Shown in pieces: positions 35,801 through 45,435 of a DNA stretch of 64,000 nt. Under the pieces are notes generated by a model. That model was not told the DNA's origin, did not search any database, and worked only from the letters and a program-made list of their open reading frames with translations. The position numbers and the translations under genes are program-made. Position 1 is the first letter of the stretch. Every line of letters begins with the position of its first letter. Origin of the DNA: Sphingobacterium wenxiniae (GTDB taxonomy: Bacteria; Bacteroidota; Bacteroidia; Sphingobacteriales; Sphingobacteriaceae); contig NZ_FOZZ01000003.1 in assembly GCF_900116225.1 (NCBI RefSeq), positions 186,001-250,000 of the forward strand. Direction: 5' to 3'.

Positions 35801-36081
35801 CCGACACTAACTGCAATCTGAAACCGGCCTTCTCCGTCAGTAGCTGCTGTAGCATCTGAATCCAGCACACGCACAGTTGCGCCGACGAGTGGGTTTCCTT
35901 CGGTATCCACCACTTGTCCAGCCAATGTTTGTTGCACGTTTTGCTCATGAATTGTTGTACCATTAGCAAGTATGGTTTGTGGATCGCCAAGTAAAAAGGA
36001 AGATAACAGAGAGACACTAAGCGTCTTGCTCCATAAATTCTTCCGAAACAGCAACTTCTTTTGCTTATAAGTTTGTTTCAT
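32854..36081 (-). CDS. SusC/RagA-family TonB-linked outer-membrane transporter
   Basis: A 1075-residue transporter. A signal region (1-40) is followed by a carboxypeptidase-like regulatory domain (about 50-125, LAGQVVDTEGNPLVGATV), the TonB-box stretch DEVVVVGYGTN (about 129-139), a plug (GSPLVLVDGVQIDPNQI) and a 22-strand barrel ending FGLQLNL. It imports oligosaccharides with the SusD-like lipoprotein. An exact -7 box, TATATTTG, lies about 31 bp before the gene. No regulator (HTCS, ECF-sigma/anti-sigma or AraC) is encoded next to this locus. Confidence 0.95.
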   Translation of the reverse strand: MKQTYKQKKLLFRKNLWSKTLSVSLLSSFLLGDPQTILANGTTIHEQNVQQTLAGQVVDTEGNPLVGATVRVLDSDATAATDGEGRFQIAVSVGSILEVRMVGFKQFTSSIRSQETIKVVLEPENNSLDEVVVVGYGTNRKANLTGAVSSVSSEALEGRSITNLGQGLQGAVPNLNVTTGDGRPGSTSSFNIRGYNSLNGGSPLVLVDGVQIDPNQINPDDVASVTVLKDAASAAIYGGRAAYGVILITTKSGKYESPTRVSYSLNQSFARPTVLPDLVNSLDYVTMYREADRNGRLSGGATGSDVFTDLDIEKIKNYLANPIPENAVYIDPNDPSRYRYVGNTNWMKEMFPGWQPMSQHDLSLSGGSEKISYYSSLGALTQKGLFEAADQKFNRYNGNLGINVKATEWLELSGKMRFNRKEDDRPGTTSRYDILGDRVSDDVRPIMPIRHPDGNYSGQGSFTNPFALIENNGRNRFKSDDIWLTGGFTLKPLKNFQIVGDLTWNSYHYNRKSNTKSFYEYGAVPAGGDIADPTQAALLGLYPHNNPAFVQEQNMHDIYSAINLYAQYENTFGKHYLKVMGGYNQEYKKNESFNLQVKNLLNQDYPFVNLNNDEKPLVGSTIGDWALIGQFFRVNYTFDNKYLIEVNGRYDGSSRFAADNRYVFSPSVSAGWRLSDESFMNFAKPLFNDIKLRGSYGQLPNQMLGTNYPYIATMPYGTTQYIFGDAQQTYITAPGLVSSSFSWEKVSTSNFGLDFTMFNNRLTGAFDIYRRDTKGMIVRGVALPAILGTGAPNRNAADLKTNGWEVELSWRDQLESGFRYFANFNMSDNRAEITRYDLNPTGSLGDYYVGRKIGEIWGYTSNGLYATDEEAAQLDKSRIWGGQWLAGDVRFADLNNDGAVNNGLNTLNDSGDLRVIGNDQPRYNYGLRLGGEYKNFDLTVFLQGVGKRDVMLGGTYFWGFTSEWSVPTTASLDYWTEENPNAYFPRQRFGGGGNFQTQTQYLQDASYLRIKQLTLGYTLPSAILQKAKLSKVRFYLTSENPFVWTKMFESYDPEKMDRMAYPIQKTFAFGLQLNL

Positions 36082-36111
36082 GGTTTTAAGGTTTAAAATT
36101 TTAGTATTCTA

Positions 36112-36119
36112 CAAATATA
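36112..36119 (-). promoter_or_regulatory. -7 promoter box of the susC-like gene
   Basis: On the minus strand this reads TATATTTG, an exact TAnnTTTG match, about 31 bp upstream of the start codon. No TTG is seen at the usual -33 distance, so an activator or alternative sigma factor may be needed. Confidence 0.45.
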
Positions 36120-36368
36120 TTACTCCAACCTCCATTATTATTTAATATAATTACCCAATATATAAACGATTTTACCATACACATTAAACATTAATGTAAT
36201 TTCATAAAAAAATACTTCATTGTTTATCGCTAAGAATATCTCTTTTATTATAGTTGTTAGCTACCATCGTAAATATGAACCGTAAAATTGCGGTTGAATT
36301 CTGCTCACTTATCATAAATGATTTTTAATAAATCACAAAAAAAATACATAAAATAGTAGGCTATGCCT
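36120..36368. promoter_or_regulatory. Divergent intergenic region, susC-like versus sulfhydrylase gene
   Basis: About 250 bp of AT-rich sequence between divergent genes. It carries the two -7 boxes at its ends (36112-36119 minus, 36369-36376 plus) and no visible gene or strong hairpin. Confidence 0.4.
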
Positions 36369-36376
36369 TAAATTTG
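36369..36376 (+). promoter_or_regulatory. -7 promoter box of the sulfhydrylase gene
   Basis: TAAATTTG matches TAnnTTTG exactly. Its closeness to ATG 36383 argues against the TTG start at 36374 and implies a very short or absent leader. Confidence 0.4.
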
Positions 36377-36382
36377 CTCATC

Positions 36383-37555
36383 ATGAAAAAAGATCAATCT
36401 AAAATCATTCGGGAACAAGCACCTCGCTCAACCACCCGAGAACACTCTGTACCTTTATATTTAACATCCAGCTTTATTTTTGATAGCGCTGAGCAAGGTA
36501 GGGCTGTTTTTGCAGGCGAAGAAGAAGGCACGATATATTCCCGATATTCCAACCCGAACACAACTGAATTCATCAATAAGGTCTGCATCATGGAAGGCGC
36601 CGAAGACGGTTTAGCCTTTTCATCGGGTATGGCCGCTGTATTTGCTTCTTTTGCCGGATTTGTCCGCAGCGGCGACCACATCGTTTCTGCAGGAGCTATC
36701 TTTGGCTCAACCCATCAGTTGTTCACCGAACTATTTCCACGTTGGGGCGTGACAACTAGCTATGTAAATGCTGTAGACAACGAAGCATGGGAGAAAGCCA
36801 TACAACCCAATACCAAGATTATTTTCTTGGAGTCACCTTCTAATCCGGGATTAGAGTTGGCAGATTTGGAGTTTTTGGGTAATCTAAAACAAAAATATCC
36901 ACACATCATCTTTATCATCGATAACTGTTTTGCGACACCTTACTTACAAAAGCCTTTGCAATATGGTTTTGACCTTTCCCTACATTCTGCAACGAAATAT
37001 ATGGATGGTCAAGGTCGAGTCTTGGGTGGCGTTATCGTCGGGAAACAAGATTTGATCAATGAGCTCATGTTTTTCATTCGACACACCGGACCGGCAATGT
37101 CCGCATTCAATGCCTGGACACTATCCAAAAGTTTAGACACACTGGCCCTTCGTATGGACAGACATTGTAGCAATGCCTTGGCATTGGCAGAAACATTGGA
37201 AGAACACGGTGAAATCGTGCATGTAAAATATCCGTTCCTACCTTCTCACCCACAATATGAATTGGCGAAAAAGCAAATGAAGGCCGGTGGAGGAATTGTT
37301 ACTTTTGAAGTAAAGGGTGGCAAAGAAAGAGCGTTTAGGTTTTTGGATAAATTGGAAATGATTCTTTACACTTCAAATTTAGGGGATGTGCGTTCTATTG
37401 CTACGCACCCTGCAACAACCACGCACGCCAAACTAACGGAAGATGAACGGTTAAATTTAGGCATCACACCAGGTACTGTTCGGCTGTCTGTCGGTTTGGA
37501 AGATAAGGAAGACATCATTGGCGATGTGCTGCAAGCTTTGGAAGCGACAAAATAA
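36383..37555 (+). CDS. Trans-sulfuration PLP enzyme (O-succinylhomoserine sulfhydrylase-like)
   Basis: A 390-residue cytoplasmic enzyme of the Cys/Met metabolism PLP family. Signatures are SRYSNP (phosphate contact, about 53-58), AFSSGMAA, FLESPSNP, DNCFATPY and SATKYMDGQGR with the PLP lysine K205. The closest functional match is MetZ, which makes homocysteine from O-succinyl- or O-acetylhomoserine; cystathionine gamma-synthase or methionine gamma-lyase activity cannot be excluded from sequence. An exact -7 box TAAATTTG (36369-36376) lies 6 bp before ATG 36383, so the message may be nearly leaderless. A terminator shared with tpx follows. Confidence 0.85.
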   Translation: MKKDQSKIIREQAPRSTTREHSVPLYLTSSFIFDSAEQGRAVFAGEEEGTIYSRYSNPNTTEFINKVCIMEGAEDGLAFSSGMAAVFASFAGFVRSGDHIVSAGAIFGSTHQLFTELFPRWGVTTSYVNAVDNEAWEKAIQPNTKIIFLESPSNPGLELADLEFLGNLKQKYPHIIFIIDNCFATPYLQKPLQYGFDLSLHSATKYMDGQGRVLGGVIVGKQDLINELMFFIRHTGPAMSAFNAWTLSKSLDTLALRMDRHCSNALALAETLEEHGEIVHVKYPFLPSHPQYELAKKQMKAGGGIVTFEVKGGKERAFRFLDKLEMILYTSNLGDVRSIATHPATTTHAKLTEDERLNLGITPGTVRLSVGLEDKEDIIGDVLQALEATK

Positions 37556-37562
37556 AAACAAT

Positions 37563-37581
37563 AAAGGGGCTAAGCCCCTTT
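37563..37581. terminator. Bidirectional terminator between sulfhydrylase gene and tpx
   Basis: AAAGGGGCT-A-AGCCCCTTT with A/T-rich flanks on both sides, between two convergent genes. Confidence 0.8.
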
Positions 37582-37590
37582 ATTATTTTA

Positions 37591-38088
37591 TTACAATACT
37601 GCCAGTGCTTTATCGTAATTCGGTTCATCCGTTATTTCCGCAACTTGTTCCGTGTACACCACTTTTCCCTGCTCATCAATGACGACTACCGCACGGCTTA
37701 GCAAACCCGCCAATGGCCCGTCAACAATTTTCAACTGATAGGCTTCCGAGAAGTTGCTGTCTTTATATTCCGAAAGTGTGGCCACGTTCTCAATACCTTC
37801 AGCCGCACAAAAGCGCCCTTGTGCAAAAGGAAGATCTTTGGAAATACACAATACCGCGGTATTGTCCAAACCTGCCGCCTTTTGATTAAAATGGCGAACC
37901 GAAGCCGCACAAGTCCCTGTGTCTACACTTGGGAAGATATTTAGAATAACACGTTTTCCTTTATAATCTGCCAAAGATTTTTCAGACAAATCGCCTCCGG
38001 TCAGCTTGAATTCTGGAGCAACAGACCCAACTGCTGGCAATTCACCTTGCGTGTGGATCGCCCCGCCTTTAAATGTAATATTAGCCAT
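37591..38088 (-). CDS. tpx: Thiol peroxidase (Tpx)
   Basis: A 165-residue atypical 2-Cys peroxiredoxin. The peroxidatic C60 is in DTGTCAAS and the resolving C94 in AQGRFCAAEG. Full length and canonical. It reduces hydroperoxides with thioredoxin in the cytoplasm or periplasmic space; no signal peptide is present, so cytoplasmic. Convergent with the sulfhydrylase gene. Confidence 0.95.
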   Translation of the reverse strand: MANITFKGGAIHTQGELPAVGSVAPEFKLTGGDLSEKSLADYKGKRVILNIFPSVDTGTCAASVRHFNQKAAGLDNTAVLCISKDLPFAQGRFCAAEGIENVATLSEYKDSNFSEAYQLKIVDGPLAGLLSRAVVVIDEQGKVVYTEQVAEITDEPNYDKALAVL

Positions 38089-38335
38089 GGTTTTACTTCT
38101 TTTTTGTTTATCTGTGAAGATACGAATAATATCTATAGTTACCCAAATTTCATCATAGAATACATAATGACAAAAACAGTTTTGTTGTTGTAATAAAATA
38201 GCAAAGGATAGTTTTTTTGATACATTTATTCAGAAAAATATTTCGGAAAAAAATTTGTTTGTTCAACTCAAAAATACTATGTTAGCATAGAATTATAAAC
38301 TATGTTTTAAAACATGGGCAAATAAAAGTCATTTT

Positions 38336-39556
38336 ATGAAAAGATTATTACTCGGTTTATTATTGGCCAGCCCTTGTTTAGTTTGGGCGCAAGGGTCACA
38401 GGTTAACACCCAAGGACAAAAGGCTGTTGGGATGTCAGGAGCTGGTTCGGCGCTCTTTGTTGACGAGTCTTCTATATTTTACAATCCGGGAGCACTTTCC
38501 AAAGTAGAAAACAATGCTATTTCCATCGGAGGAAGTGCTGTGATGTATCGTTCTGCTTTTCGCGAGATCAACAGCAACGATGTGCACCATACCAAATTCA
38601 AAATATCTCCTCCTTTTTCGGTTTTTGCCACATTTGGGCCAAAAGAGTCTTGGTGGAAAGCAGGGATTGGGGTTTATACACCTTTCGGCGGTTCGGTAGA
38701 TTGGGGAACAGATTGGCCCGGTAAATATGAGCTGAATCATTTGCAGCTACGTGCCATCTACATACAGCCTACCTTAAGCTTCAAAATAACAGAAAATTTC
38801 GGTATCGGAGGTGGTTTTGTGTACAATATTGGACTTGTAGACCTCACCCGCTCTATCCCCGTTTCGGATGCTGCAGGTGTTGCGGGACAAGCTGAACTTT
38901 CAGGTACAGGAACGGGAATGGGCTTTAATGTTGGTGTGCATTACCATCTGGAAAACAATGTGGCGATCTCCTTAAGCTACCGCTCAAGTGTAATCACCAA
39001 ACTAAAAGATGGCGATGCTAAATTTACAGTCCCGGCGGGCTTGGCAGCATCTTTCCCAAACACGACCTTTAGCTCTGAGCTACCTCTTCCTGCAACGTTC
39101 AACTTTGGCATAAGCATCCCTGTTGGAGAGAAAGTAGATATTGCGGCAGATGCCAGCATTATCGGCTATGACATCTATAAAGAATTGGTATTTGATTACA
39201 AGGACAATACACCTACGTTACAGGACACACGTCAAATCAAGAAATATGAAAATGCTTTTTCCGGAAAAATCGGTATTAATTATAAAGCTTCTGAAACCTT
39301 GGCTTTACGTGCTGGAACGGGCTATGTATATTCACCTGTCAGAGGCCCGTATGTTTCACCAGAAACACCAGATAACAATCGATTCATGGCTTCGGTAGGA
39401 TTTACTTATGATATTAACGATAAGTGGGATATTACAGGAGCGTATGTTATGCAACAGCTTTTTGAACGCACAGTGAGCAGCGCGAATTCAGGTCTAACAG
39501 GAACCTATAAAACCTATATCCACGCACCGGGTCTATCGTTAACCTATAAATGGTAA
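38336..39556 (+). CDS. OmpP1/FadL-family outer-membrane transporter
   Basis: A 406-residue beta-barrel protein (signal ends VWAQ, about 19). The family features are the N-terminal hatch (VGMSGAGSALFVDESSIFYNPGAL, about 32-55), KISPPF and a C-terminal strand ending LTYKW. It carries hydrophobic compounds across the outer membrane. It overlaps or abuts the SGNH lipoprotein gene by a few bases, so the two are likely co-transcribed and may handle a fatty-acyl or ester substrate together. Confidence 0.9.
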   Translation: MKRLLLGLLLASPCLVWAQGSQVNTQGQKAVGMSGAGSALFVDESSIFYNPGALSKVENNAISIGGSAVMYRSAFREINSNDVHHTKFKISPPFSVFATFGPKESWWKAGIGVYTPFGGSVDWGTDWPGKYELNHLQLRAIYIQPTLSFKITENFGIGGGFVYNIGLVDLTRSIPVSDAAGVAGQAELSGTGTGMGFNVGVHYHLENNVAISLSYRSSVITKLKDGDAKFTVPAGLAASFPNTTFSSELPLPATFNFGISIPVGEKVDIAADASIIGYDIYKELVFDYKDNTPTLQDTRQIKKYENAFSGKIGINYKASETLALRAGTGYVYSPVRGPYVSPETPDNNRFMASVGFTYDINDKWDITGAYVMQQLFERTVSSANSGLTGTYKTYIHAPGLSLTYKW

Positions 39557-39561
39557 TTCAC

Positions 39562-40869
39562 ATGAAAAACATACTTAAAAATATTCAATGGTCTATCAGC
39601 GCAGCAGCAGTTGTTTTTGTTAGCTCCTGCGCTCCCGACATCGAAAGTCCTTCATCTTCTGCTGGTCAGGCTAATTTCTCCAAATACATAGCTATAGGCA
39701 ACTCCCTTACAGCAGGCTTTGCCGATGGGGGACTTTATCTGGAAGGCCAACAAGTGGCTTATCCCAATCTTATTGCGGAACAGCTGAAAGCTGTGGGTGG
39801 TGGTGAATTTAAAACCCCGTTTTTTAGTCAAGAACAACACAACGGATCCGGTTATCTAAGCTTAAAAGCACTGGTGGATGGCCTGCCTGTAATGGAAAAT
39901 GTAACCAACAACCTCGCTATTCGTGGGCTAAACCCAAATGGCGCTCCTTTATACACGAAATACACGGATCAAATCCACAATTTTGGTGTTCCCGGAATGC
40001 GTCTCGATATGGCTTTTGCTCCAGGTATAGGCTCTGTTCTAGGGAATCCTTATTTTGAGCGTTTACTACCGGACAATACACCGCCAGAAACAACCTATTT
40101 TGGGCATGTCACCAGTCAGGAATATACTTTCTTTAGCTTCTGGCTTGGTAATAACGATGCTCTTGGCTACGCTACCAACGGCGCTTTCACAGAGGGGCCA
40201 ACATCTGCATTAACGCAGACGGCTACTTTCAACAAGCTGTACAATGATTTTATTAACAAGCTAACTGAAAAAGGGCAAAAGGGCGTTGTCGCGACTATTC
40301 CTGATGTGACGGCTATCCCTTTCTTCAATACGGTAACAACAGCACGTATTGTAGCCGGCATTACGGCATCTACAGGAGGTGCTTATACGAAGGTCTATAT
40401 ACAAACAGAAGCTGGAGTTCGTGAAGCCACAGAGCAGGATTTATTCGGGCTTACATTCCCGACAGATACATTAGGCAAGGTTAGCAATGGTATACCGGGC
40501 TACGGCTTAATTCCACAGAACCCATTGCACGATAAGTTTGTGTTGGACAAGGATGAAATTGTAGAAGTTTCTACACGCGTGAACGAATTTAACAAGATCA
40601 TCAAATCTGCGGCAGAAAGTAAAGGTTTGGCATTGGCAGATGCACATGCTTACCTTAACAAGGTTAAAAATCCGGGTATTCTCTACAATGGAATAGGAGT
40701 TAACGCTTCCTTTATCACGGGCAATGCGTTTTCACTCGACGGAGTACATTTAACCCCGATGGGCAATGCGCTTATTGCCAACCTTTTTATTGAGGCCATT
40801 AATGCCAAATACGGCAGTAAACTTTCGAAAGTCGATGCGGCACAATACCGTGGGGTGAAATTCCCATAA
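39562..40869 (+). CDS. SGNH/GDSL-type hydrolase lipoprotein
   Basis: A 435-residue lipoprotein (Cys23 in VSSCAP) with the SGNH hydrolase blocks: AIGNSLTAGF (nucleophile S48), FFSFWLGNNDAL (block III GxND) and SLDGVHLTPMGNALI (DGxH). It should act as an esterase or lipase at the outer membrane. ATG 39562 is chosen because it begins the lipoprotein signal; the earlier ATG 39550 overlaps the fadL-like gene. Pairing with a FadL-type porin suggests ester hydrolysis linked to uptake. Confidence 0.88.
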   Translation: MKNILKNIQWSISAAAVVFVSSCAPDIESPSSSAGQANFSKYIAIGNSLTAGFADGGLYLEGQQVAYPNLIAEQLKAVGGGEFKTPFFSQEQHNGSGYLSLKALVDGLPVMENVTNNLAIRGLNPNGAPLYTKYTDQIHNFGVPGMRLDMAFAPGIGSVLGNPYFERLLPDNTPPETTYFGHVTSQEYTFFSFWLGNNDALGYATNGAFTEGPTSALTQTATFNKLYNDFINKLTEKGQKGVVATIPDVTAIPFFNTVTTARIVAGITASTGGAYTKVYIQTEAGVREATEQDLFGLTFPTDTLGKVSNGIPGYGLIPQNPLHDKFVLDKDEIVEVSTRVNEFNKIIKSAAESKGLALADAHAYLNKVKNPGILYNGIGVNASFITGNAFSLDGVHLTPMGNALIANLFIEAINAKYGSKLSKVDAAQYRGVKFP

Positions 40870-40876
40870 ATACAGA

Positions 40877-40930
40877 AGCAATAGACTTTAAGTAATGTAA
40901 AGCAACGCTTATTGCCTATTGCTGTTTTTT
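40877..40930 (+). terminator. Terminator after the SGNH gene
   Basis: AGCAATAG (40877-40884) pairs with CTATTGCT (40916-40923), followed by GTTTTTT. The loop is long (31 nt). Confidence 0.5.
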
Positions 40931-40941
40931 ACGTAAGTTTG
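40912..40941 (+). promoter_or_regulatory. Promoter of the OsmC-family gene
   Basis: TTG (40912-40914), 19-bp spacer and TAAGTTTG (40934-40941): a full match to the Bacteroidota -33/-7 consensus, 23 bp before the start codon. It overlaps the 3' arm of the preceding terminator. Confidence 0.65.
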
Positions 40942-40964
40942 AGCAAAAATCAACAAATAGAAAC

Positions 40965-41381
40965 ATGAAAGTTCATTTACAACGTAAAAACGATGCTGTA
41001 CACTTTGAGGCATCCAGCGAACTATCTGATATTAAAGTAAACATTGACGGTTCCGAAGGTATCGGAGGCGAAGGAAAAGGTGTACGCCCAATGGAGCTGG
41101 TATTGATGGCATTGGGTTCTTGCAGCGTTTTTGACTTAACAACTATTTTAAAGAAACAACGCCAAGACCTCCAGGATGTGCAGGTAGAAGTTTCCGGTGA
41201 GCGCCGGGAAGAAATTCCAAATGTATTCACCAAAATCCACATCGCCTTTACCCTATCAGGGAAAATCGATGAAGAAAAAGCACAAAAAGCAGCAGAGTTA
41301 GCTGTCAAAAAATATTGCTCGGTACATGACATGCTTGCCGCAGGTGGCATAGACATCAGCTACAGCATACGCATCAATTAG
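40965..41381 (+). CDS. OsmC family protein
   Basis: A 138-residue cytoplasmic protein with the OsmC/Ohr fold and the two conserved cysteines C53 (GSCSVFD) and C118 (KKYCSVHDM). The family reduces organic hydroperoxides; the YhfA-like branch, to which GEGKGVRPMELVLMALGSC fits, is less well characterised. Overlaps the convergent membrane-protein gene by 8 bp. Confidence 0.9.
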   Translation: MKVHLQRKNDAVHFEASSELSDIKVNIDGSEGIGGEGKGVRPMELVLMALGSCSVFDLTTILKKQRQDLQDVQVEVSGERREEIPNVFTKIHIAFTLSGKIDEEKAQKAAELAVKKYCSVHDMLAAGGIDISYSIRIN

Positions 41382-42426
41382 CATCTTTCTTCCGCCAAAT
41401 CTTCTCAGCCCACCTCCCGACAAACCAAAAGGAAACAGCTAGAATCAGGAAGAAAATCGTGCGATTGATATTATCCCAAAGATATTCCACAAAGCGGGTA
41501 TACAGGTTCAGTATAAAGAAAACGAAACCTATATCCCGCGTGGCATTATCTTTAGTTTTCATGCCATAAAGTGCCACACCCAAAGAAAGCAAAACAGCCA
41601 GCACGCCCCAATAAAAGATATGATACTGTCTCACTTCTGTCCAGCTATCAAAACTATCGTAGTTACCAAAAATAGACAAGCACCAAAGTGCAATCATAGT
41701 ATATAATAAGCCAACGACATAACTTGTAGACTGAAATGGTTGTAAACGCTGAATTTTAGGCTGTCCCCACAACGAAAAAGCCGTTACCAACAGACCGAAG
41801 AGCGTAAAGCGCAAAGGGTAGTTCATCCCCCAAAATTTAAAACCCCAATCACTATGATAAGCTGTTTCTGTTGCAAACCAGATGCCCAGGGCAATAAGCA
41901 TAAACACCCAAAGCAACTTGGATTGCAGCTTAATCGCTAACACAGCATATATAACAATCGACAACAAGAATGATAATGTGAAATGGCTGGTGTTTCTATC
42001 CAGTACCTGTCCCAAAAATCCTACGCATGCTGCCGTTGCAAATGCCCCGGCCAGCATCAGGGTTTCATTGGAAAAGGTTTTGTCCGGGTAGCGTTTTTTA
42101 TTTCTGAACCCCAGGAAATAGAACCCCGTAGCCAACGCCCCGAAAAACAGACAGAACACGATATTGGGTGTTTCGTAAAATCTTTCGACAAAACGAATCA
42201 AGGCATCGTCTGCAAAGAGCGAAAATACAGCAAATACCAAAGATACCAGTGCGATCCAAAAAGCATAACGCGCCAAGGTTTTCCATTCAAAGCCTTTTTC
42301 ATCGATATTGCCCTTTAGTGCTTCCACTTGTTCTGCCGACAGCAAATTATTCTCCTGCCAATGCTGGAGCGCATCTTCGACTGTTTGCTTCTCATTCCTG
42401 CTTAAATCCAGTTTTTTCAATTTCAA
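41374..42426 (-). CDS. Multi-pass membrane protein (DUF2157-like)
   Basis: A 350-residue protein with a soluble N-terminal helical part (about 1-45, ALQHWQENNLLSAEQVEAL) and about 10 transmembrane helices. The N-terminal block resembles DUF2157 proteins. Function is unknown. It is convergent with the OsmC-family gene and divergent from uvrA. Confidence 0.75.
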   Translation of the reverse strand: MKLKKLDLSRNEKQTVEDALQHWQENNLLSAEQVEALKGNIDEKGFEWKTLARYAFWIALVSLVFAVFSLFADDALIRFVERFYETPNIVFCLFFGALATGFYFLGFRNKKRYPDKTFSNETLMLAGAFATAACVGFLGQVLDRNTSHFTLSFLLSIVIYAVLAIKLQSKLLWVFMLIALGIWFATETAYHSDWGFKFWGMNYPLRFTLFGLLVTAFSLWGQPKIQRLQPFQSTSYVVGLLYTMIALWCLSIFGNYDSFDSWTEVRQYHIFYWGVLAVLLSLGVALYGMKTKDNATRDIGFVFFILNLYTRFVEYLWDNINRTIFFLILAVSFWFVGRWAEKIWRKKDAN

Positions 42427-42547
42427 TTGCTTCTAAGTTTTCGTCAAACAAAGTACAAAATACTCGCCAAAGTATTTTCATATCATAACAAAATCAAAAA
42501 TTAGCATTTCATTATGTCCAAGGTAGTGCTGTCCGTTTAAAAAACTG

Positions 42548-42555
42548 TACCTTTG
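42548..42555 (+). promoter_or_regulatory. -7 promoter box of uvrA
   Basis: TACCTTTG is an exact TAnnTTTG match, 27 bp before the uvrA start. No LexA-like box was recognised. An AGGAG sequence precedes the start codon. Confidence 0.5.
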
Positions 42556-42582
42556 TATCTTGCATAAAAATCAGGAGAAAAC

Positions 42583-45435
42583 ATGAGCTCTGCCGAACAG
42601 CAAAATCACATAGACTTAGTTGAACAAAACGAAATAGAAGTTTACGGCGCACGCGTACACAACCTTAAAAACATTGATGTTGCCTTTCCACGCAACGAAT
42701 TAGTAGTCATAACTGGTTTGAGTGGCAGTGGTAAATCCTCTTTGGCATTTGATACAATTTATGCAGAAGGGCAACGCCGCTATATGGAAACATTCTCGGC
42801 CTACAGTCGTCAATTTTTAGGTGGTATGGAGCGCCCGGATGTCGATAAAATTTCAGGGCTAAGCCCGGTGATTTCCATTGAGCAGAAAACTACAAATAAA
42901 AATCCACGCTCTACTGTAGGGACTATCACGGAGATTTACGATTTCTTGCGTTTGCTATATGCCCGAACCGCAGATGCCTATTCTTATGTAACCGGAAAAC
43001 CCATGCAACGCATGTCGGAAGAGCAGGTGGTCGAAAAAATCCTTGAAGAATTTCAGGATGAGCCGATATACGTTTTGGCACCGGTCGTAAAAGGACGTAA
43101 AGGCCATTACCGTGAATTATTTGAACAGATACGTAAGCAGGGATACACGAAAGTACGGGTAGATAGTGAGATCTTGGACATCGTTCCAAAAATGCAAGTA
43201 GACCGCTATAAAATCCATGATATAGAAATTGTAGTCGATAGGCTGTATGCAAATGAAGGCGACCGAAAAAGGTTGTACACCTCGGTCATGCAGGCTATGA
43301 AAACAGCTAAAGGCATCATAAAGATTGCCAACAAGGAGAATAAAGAACATTTTTTCAGCCGTTATCTCATGGATGCGGAATCAGGTTTATCTTATGACGA
43401 ACCCCAACCAAACACATTCTCTTTCAATTCGCCTTATGGAGCTTGTCCGAAATGTGACGGCTTAGGTTATATCTTTGAAATCGATAAGAATATTGTTATC
43501 CCTAACCGCAAGTTGAGCATACAAAAAGGTGGTATTGTACCACTGGGCGAATCTCGGGAATCCTGGACTTTTCAAGTTATCAAGGCAGTAGCAACGAAGT
43601 TAGATTTTTCTCTAACTGCACCTATCGAAAAATTAACCGAAGAGCAGATAGATTTCTTATTGTTTGGAGGTGAAGAACCGTTGTCCTTAACCGTTTCTTA
43701 CGGAAGCTACGGAGCACGGGAATACACAACCCAGTTCTTTGGTATCTTCCGATTATTAGAAGAATTGAGTGGTAAAGGGCATCACGACAATTCTAGTTTG
43801 GATGAATTTCGAACAAAAGTAGCATGTCCAACATGTAAGGGGGCAAGACTCAAAAAAGAATCTTTGCACTTTAAGATTGATGGTAAAAATATCCACGAAC
43901 TTGCAACCATGGACATTTCAGCCTTATACGAATGGTTTGACAACATTGAAGGCCGATTAAACGAAAGACAAAACACGATTGCTGCGGAAATACTCAAAGA
44001 AATACGTGCACGCATAGGCTTCCTCTTGGATGTTGGCTTAAATTACTTGACACTTGACCGCTCTTCCAAGACTCTTTCGGGCGGAGAGGCTCAACGTATC
44101 CGCTTAGCTACACAGATTGGCTCTCAATTGGTCAATGTGCTTTATATTCTAGATGAACCAAGCATTGGTCTGCACCAACGTGACAACGAACGATTAATCA
44201 ACTCGTTGAAAAACCTCCGGGATATCGGGAATTCGGTTCTTGTCGTTGAACACGATAAGGACATGATTTTGCATGCTGATTATGTTATTGACATGGGACC
44301 GGAAGCCGGTGTACATGGTGGCAAAGTTGTCGCACAAGGTACACCGAAAGAGATACTAAAAGCAAAATCACTTACGGCCAGTTACCTTAATGGAGATAAA
44401 GAAGTCGCTATTCCTGCCACACGCAGAGAGGGAAACGGCAAGCTATTATCACTAAAAGGGGCAAAAGGAAACAACCTAAAAAATGTTTCAGTCGACTTTC
44501 CCTTAGGGAAGCTTATATTGGTGACAGGCGTATCAGGGTCGGGGAAGTCCAGTCTTATCACGGGCACGCTATACCCAATTCTCAATCACCATTTCTTCCG
44601 TGCCAAGGCAGCACCGCTCCCTTATAAAAGTATTGACGGCCTGGAACATATTGACAAAGTTATTGAAATAGACCAAAGTCCAATTGGTCGTACACCTCGT
44701 TCCAACCCGTCCACGTACACGGGAGTGTTCTCGGATATCCGTACACTTTTCGTGCAGCTTCCCGAGGCAAAGATTAGAGGCTATAAGCCTGGTCGCTTCT
44801 CTTTCAACGTAAAAGGTGGCCGTTGCGAAACTTGCCAGGGTGCAGGAATGAAAATCATCGAGATGAATTTCCTTCCTGATGTGCAGGTTCCTTGTGAGAC
44901 CTGTCAAGGTAAGCGTTATAACAGAGAGACGTTGGAAGTGCGCTATCGTGGCAAATCCATCTCGGATGTGTTGGACATGAGTATTGACGAGGCTGTTACA
45001 TTCTTTGAGCATATCCCTTCCATCTATCGTAAGATAAAGACTTTACAAGATGTTGGATTAGGGTATATTACCTTAGGACAATCTTCCACTACGCTTTCCG
45101 GTGGCGAGGCGCAACGTGTTAAATTGGCTACGGAACTTTCCAAAAAAGATACAGGTAATACGTTCTATATTTTGGATGAGCCAACTACTGGCTTACATTT
45201 TGAAGATGTCAATGTCTTGTTGGGCGTTATCAATAGGCTAACAGACAGAGGTAACACGGTCTTGATTATCGAACATAATCTCGATGTCATCAAAACGGCA
45301 GACTGGGTTATCGATATGGGACCCGAAGGGGGCAAAAATGGCGGTAAGCTCATGTTTTCTGGTATTCCAGAGGACCTTATCAAACAGAAAAACAACGAAA
45401 CTGCAAGGTTTCTGAGATTAGAGATGACAAACTAA
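42583..45435 (+). CDS. uvrA: Excinuclease ABC subunit A
   Basis: A 950-residue DNA-damage sensor of nucleotide-excision repair. Both ATPase modules are intact: GLSGSGKSS near 45 and GVSGSGKSS near 645, with two LSGGEAQR signatures. Zinc-binding Cys motifs are present (CPKCDGLG near 286, CETCQG pairs near 748-772). Full length, with no interruption. It is monocistronic; UvrB is not in the window. Confidence 0.98.
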   Translation: MSSAEQQNHIDLVEQNEIEVYGARVHNLKNIDVAFPRNELVVITGLSGSGKSSLAFDTIYAEGQRRYMETFSAYSRQFLGGMERPDVDKISGLSPVISIEQKTTNKNPRSTVGTITEIYDFLRLLYARTADAYSYVTGKPMQRMSEEQVVEKILEEFQDEPIYVLAPVVKGRKGHYRELFEQIRKQGYTKVRVDSEILDIVPKMQVDRYKIHDIEIVVDRLYANEGDRKRLYTSVMQAMKTAKGIIKIANKENKEHFFSRYLMDAESGLSYDEPQPNTFSFNSPYGACPKCDGLGYIFEIDKNIVIPNRKLSIQKGGIVPLGESRESWTFQVIKAVATKLDFSLTAPIEKLTEEQIDFLLFGGEEPLSLTVSYGSYGAREYTTQFFGIFRLLEELSGKGHHDNSSLDEFRTKVACPTCKGARLKKESLHFKIDGKNIHELATMDISALYEWFDNIEGRLNERQNTIAAEILKEIRARIGFLLDVGLNYLTLDRSSKTLSGGEAQRIRLATQIGSQLVNVLYILDEPSIGLHQRDNERLINSLKNLRDIGNSVLVVEHDKDMILHADYVIDMGPEAGVHGGKVVAQGTPKEILKAKSLTASYLNGDKEVAIPATRREGNGKLLSLKGAKGNNLKNVSVDFPLGKLILVTGVSGSGKSSLITGTLYPILNHHFFRAKAAPLPYKSIDGLEHIDKVIEIDQSPIGRTPRSNPSTYTGVFSDIRTLFVQLPEAKIRGYKPGRFSFNVKGGRCETCQGAGMKIIEMNFLPDVQVPCETCQGKRYNRETLEVRYRGKSISDVLDMSIDEAVTFFEHIPSIYRKIKTLQDVGLGYITLGQSSTTLSGGEAQRVKLATELSKKDTGNTFYILDEPTTGLHFEDVNVLLGVINRLTDRGNTVLIIEHNLDVIKTADWVIDMGPEGGKNGGKLMFSGIPEDLIKQKNNETARFLRLEMTN

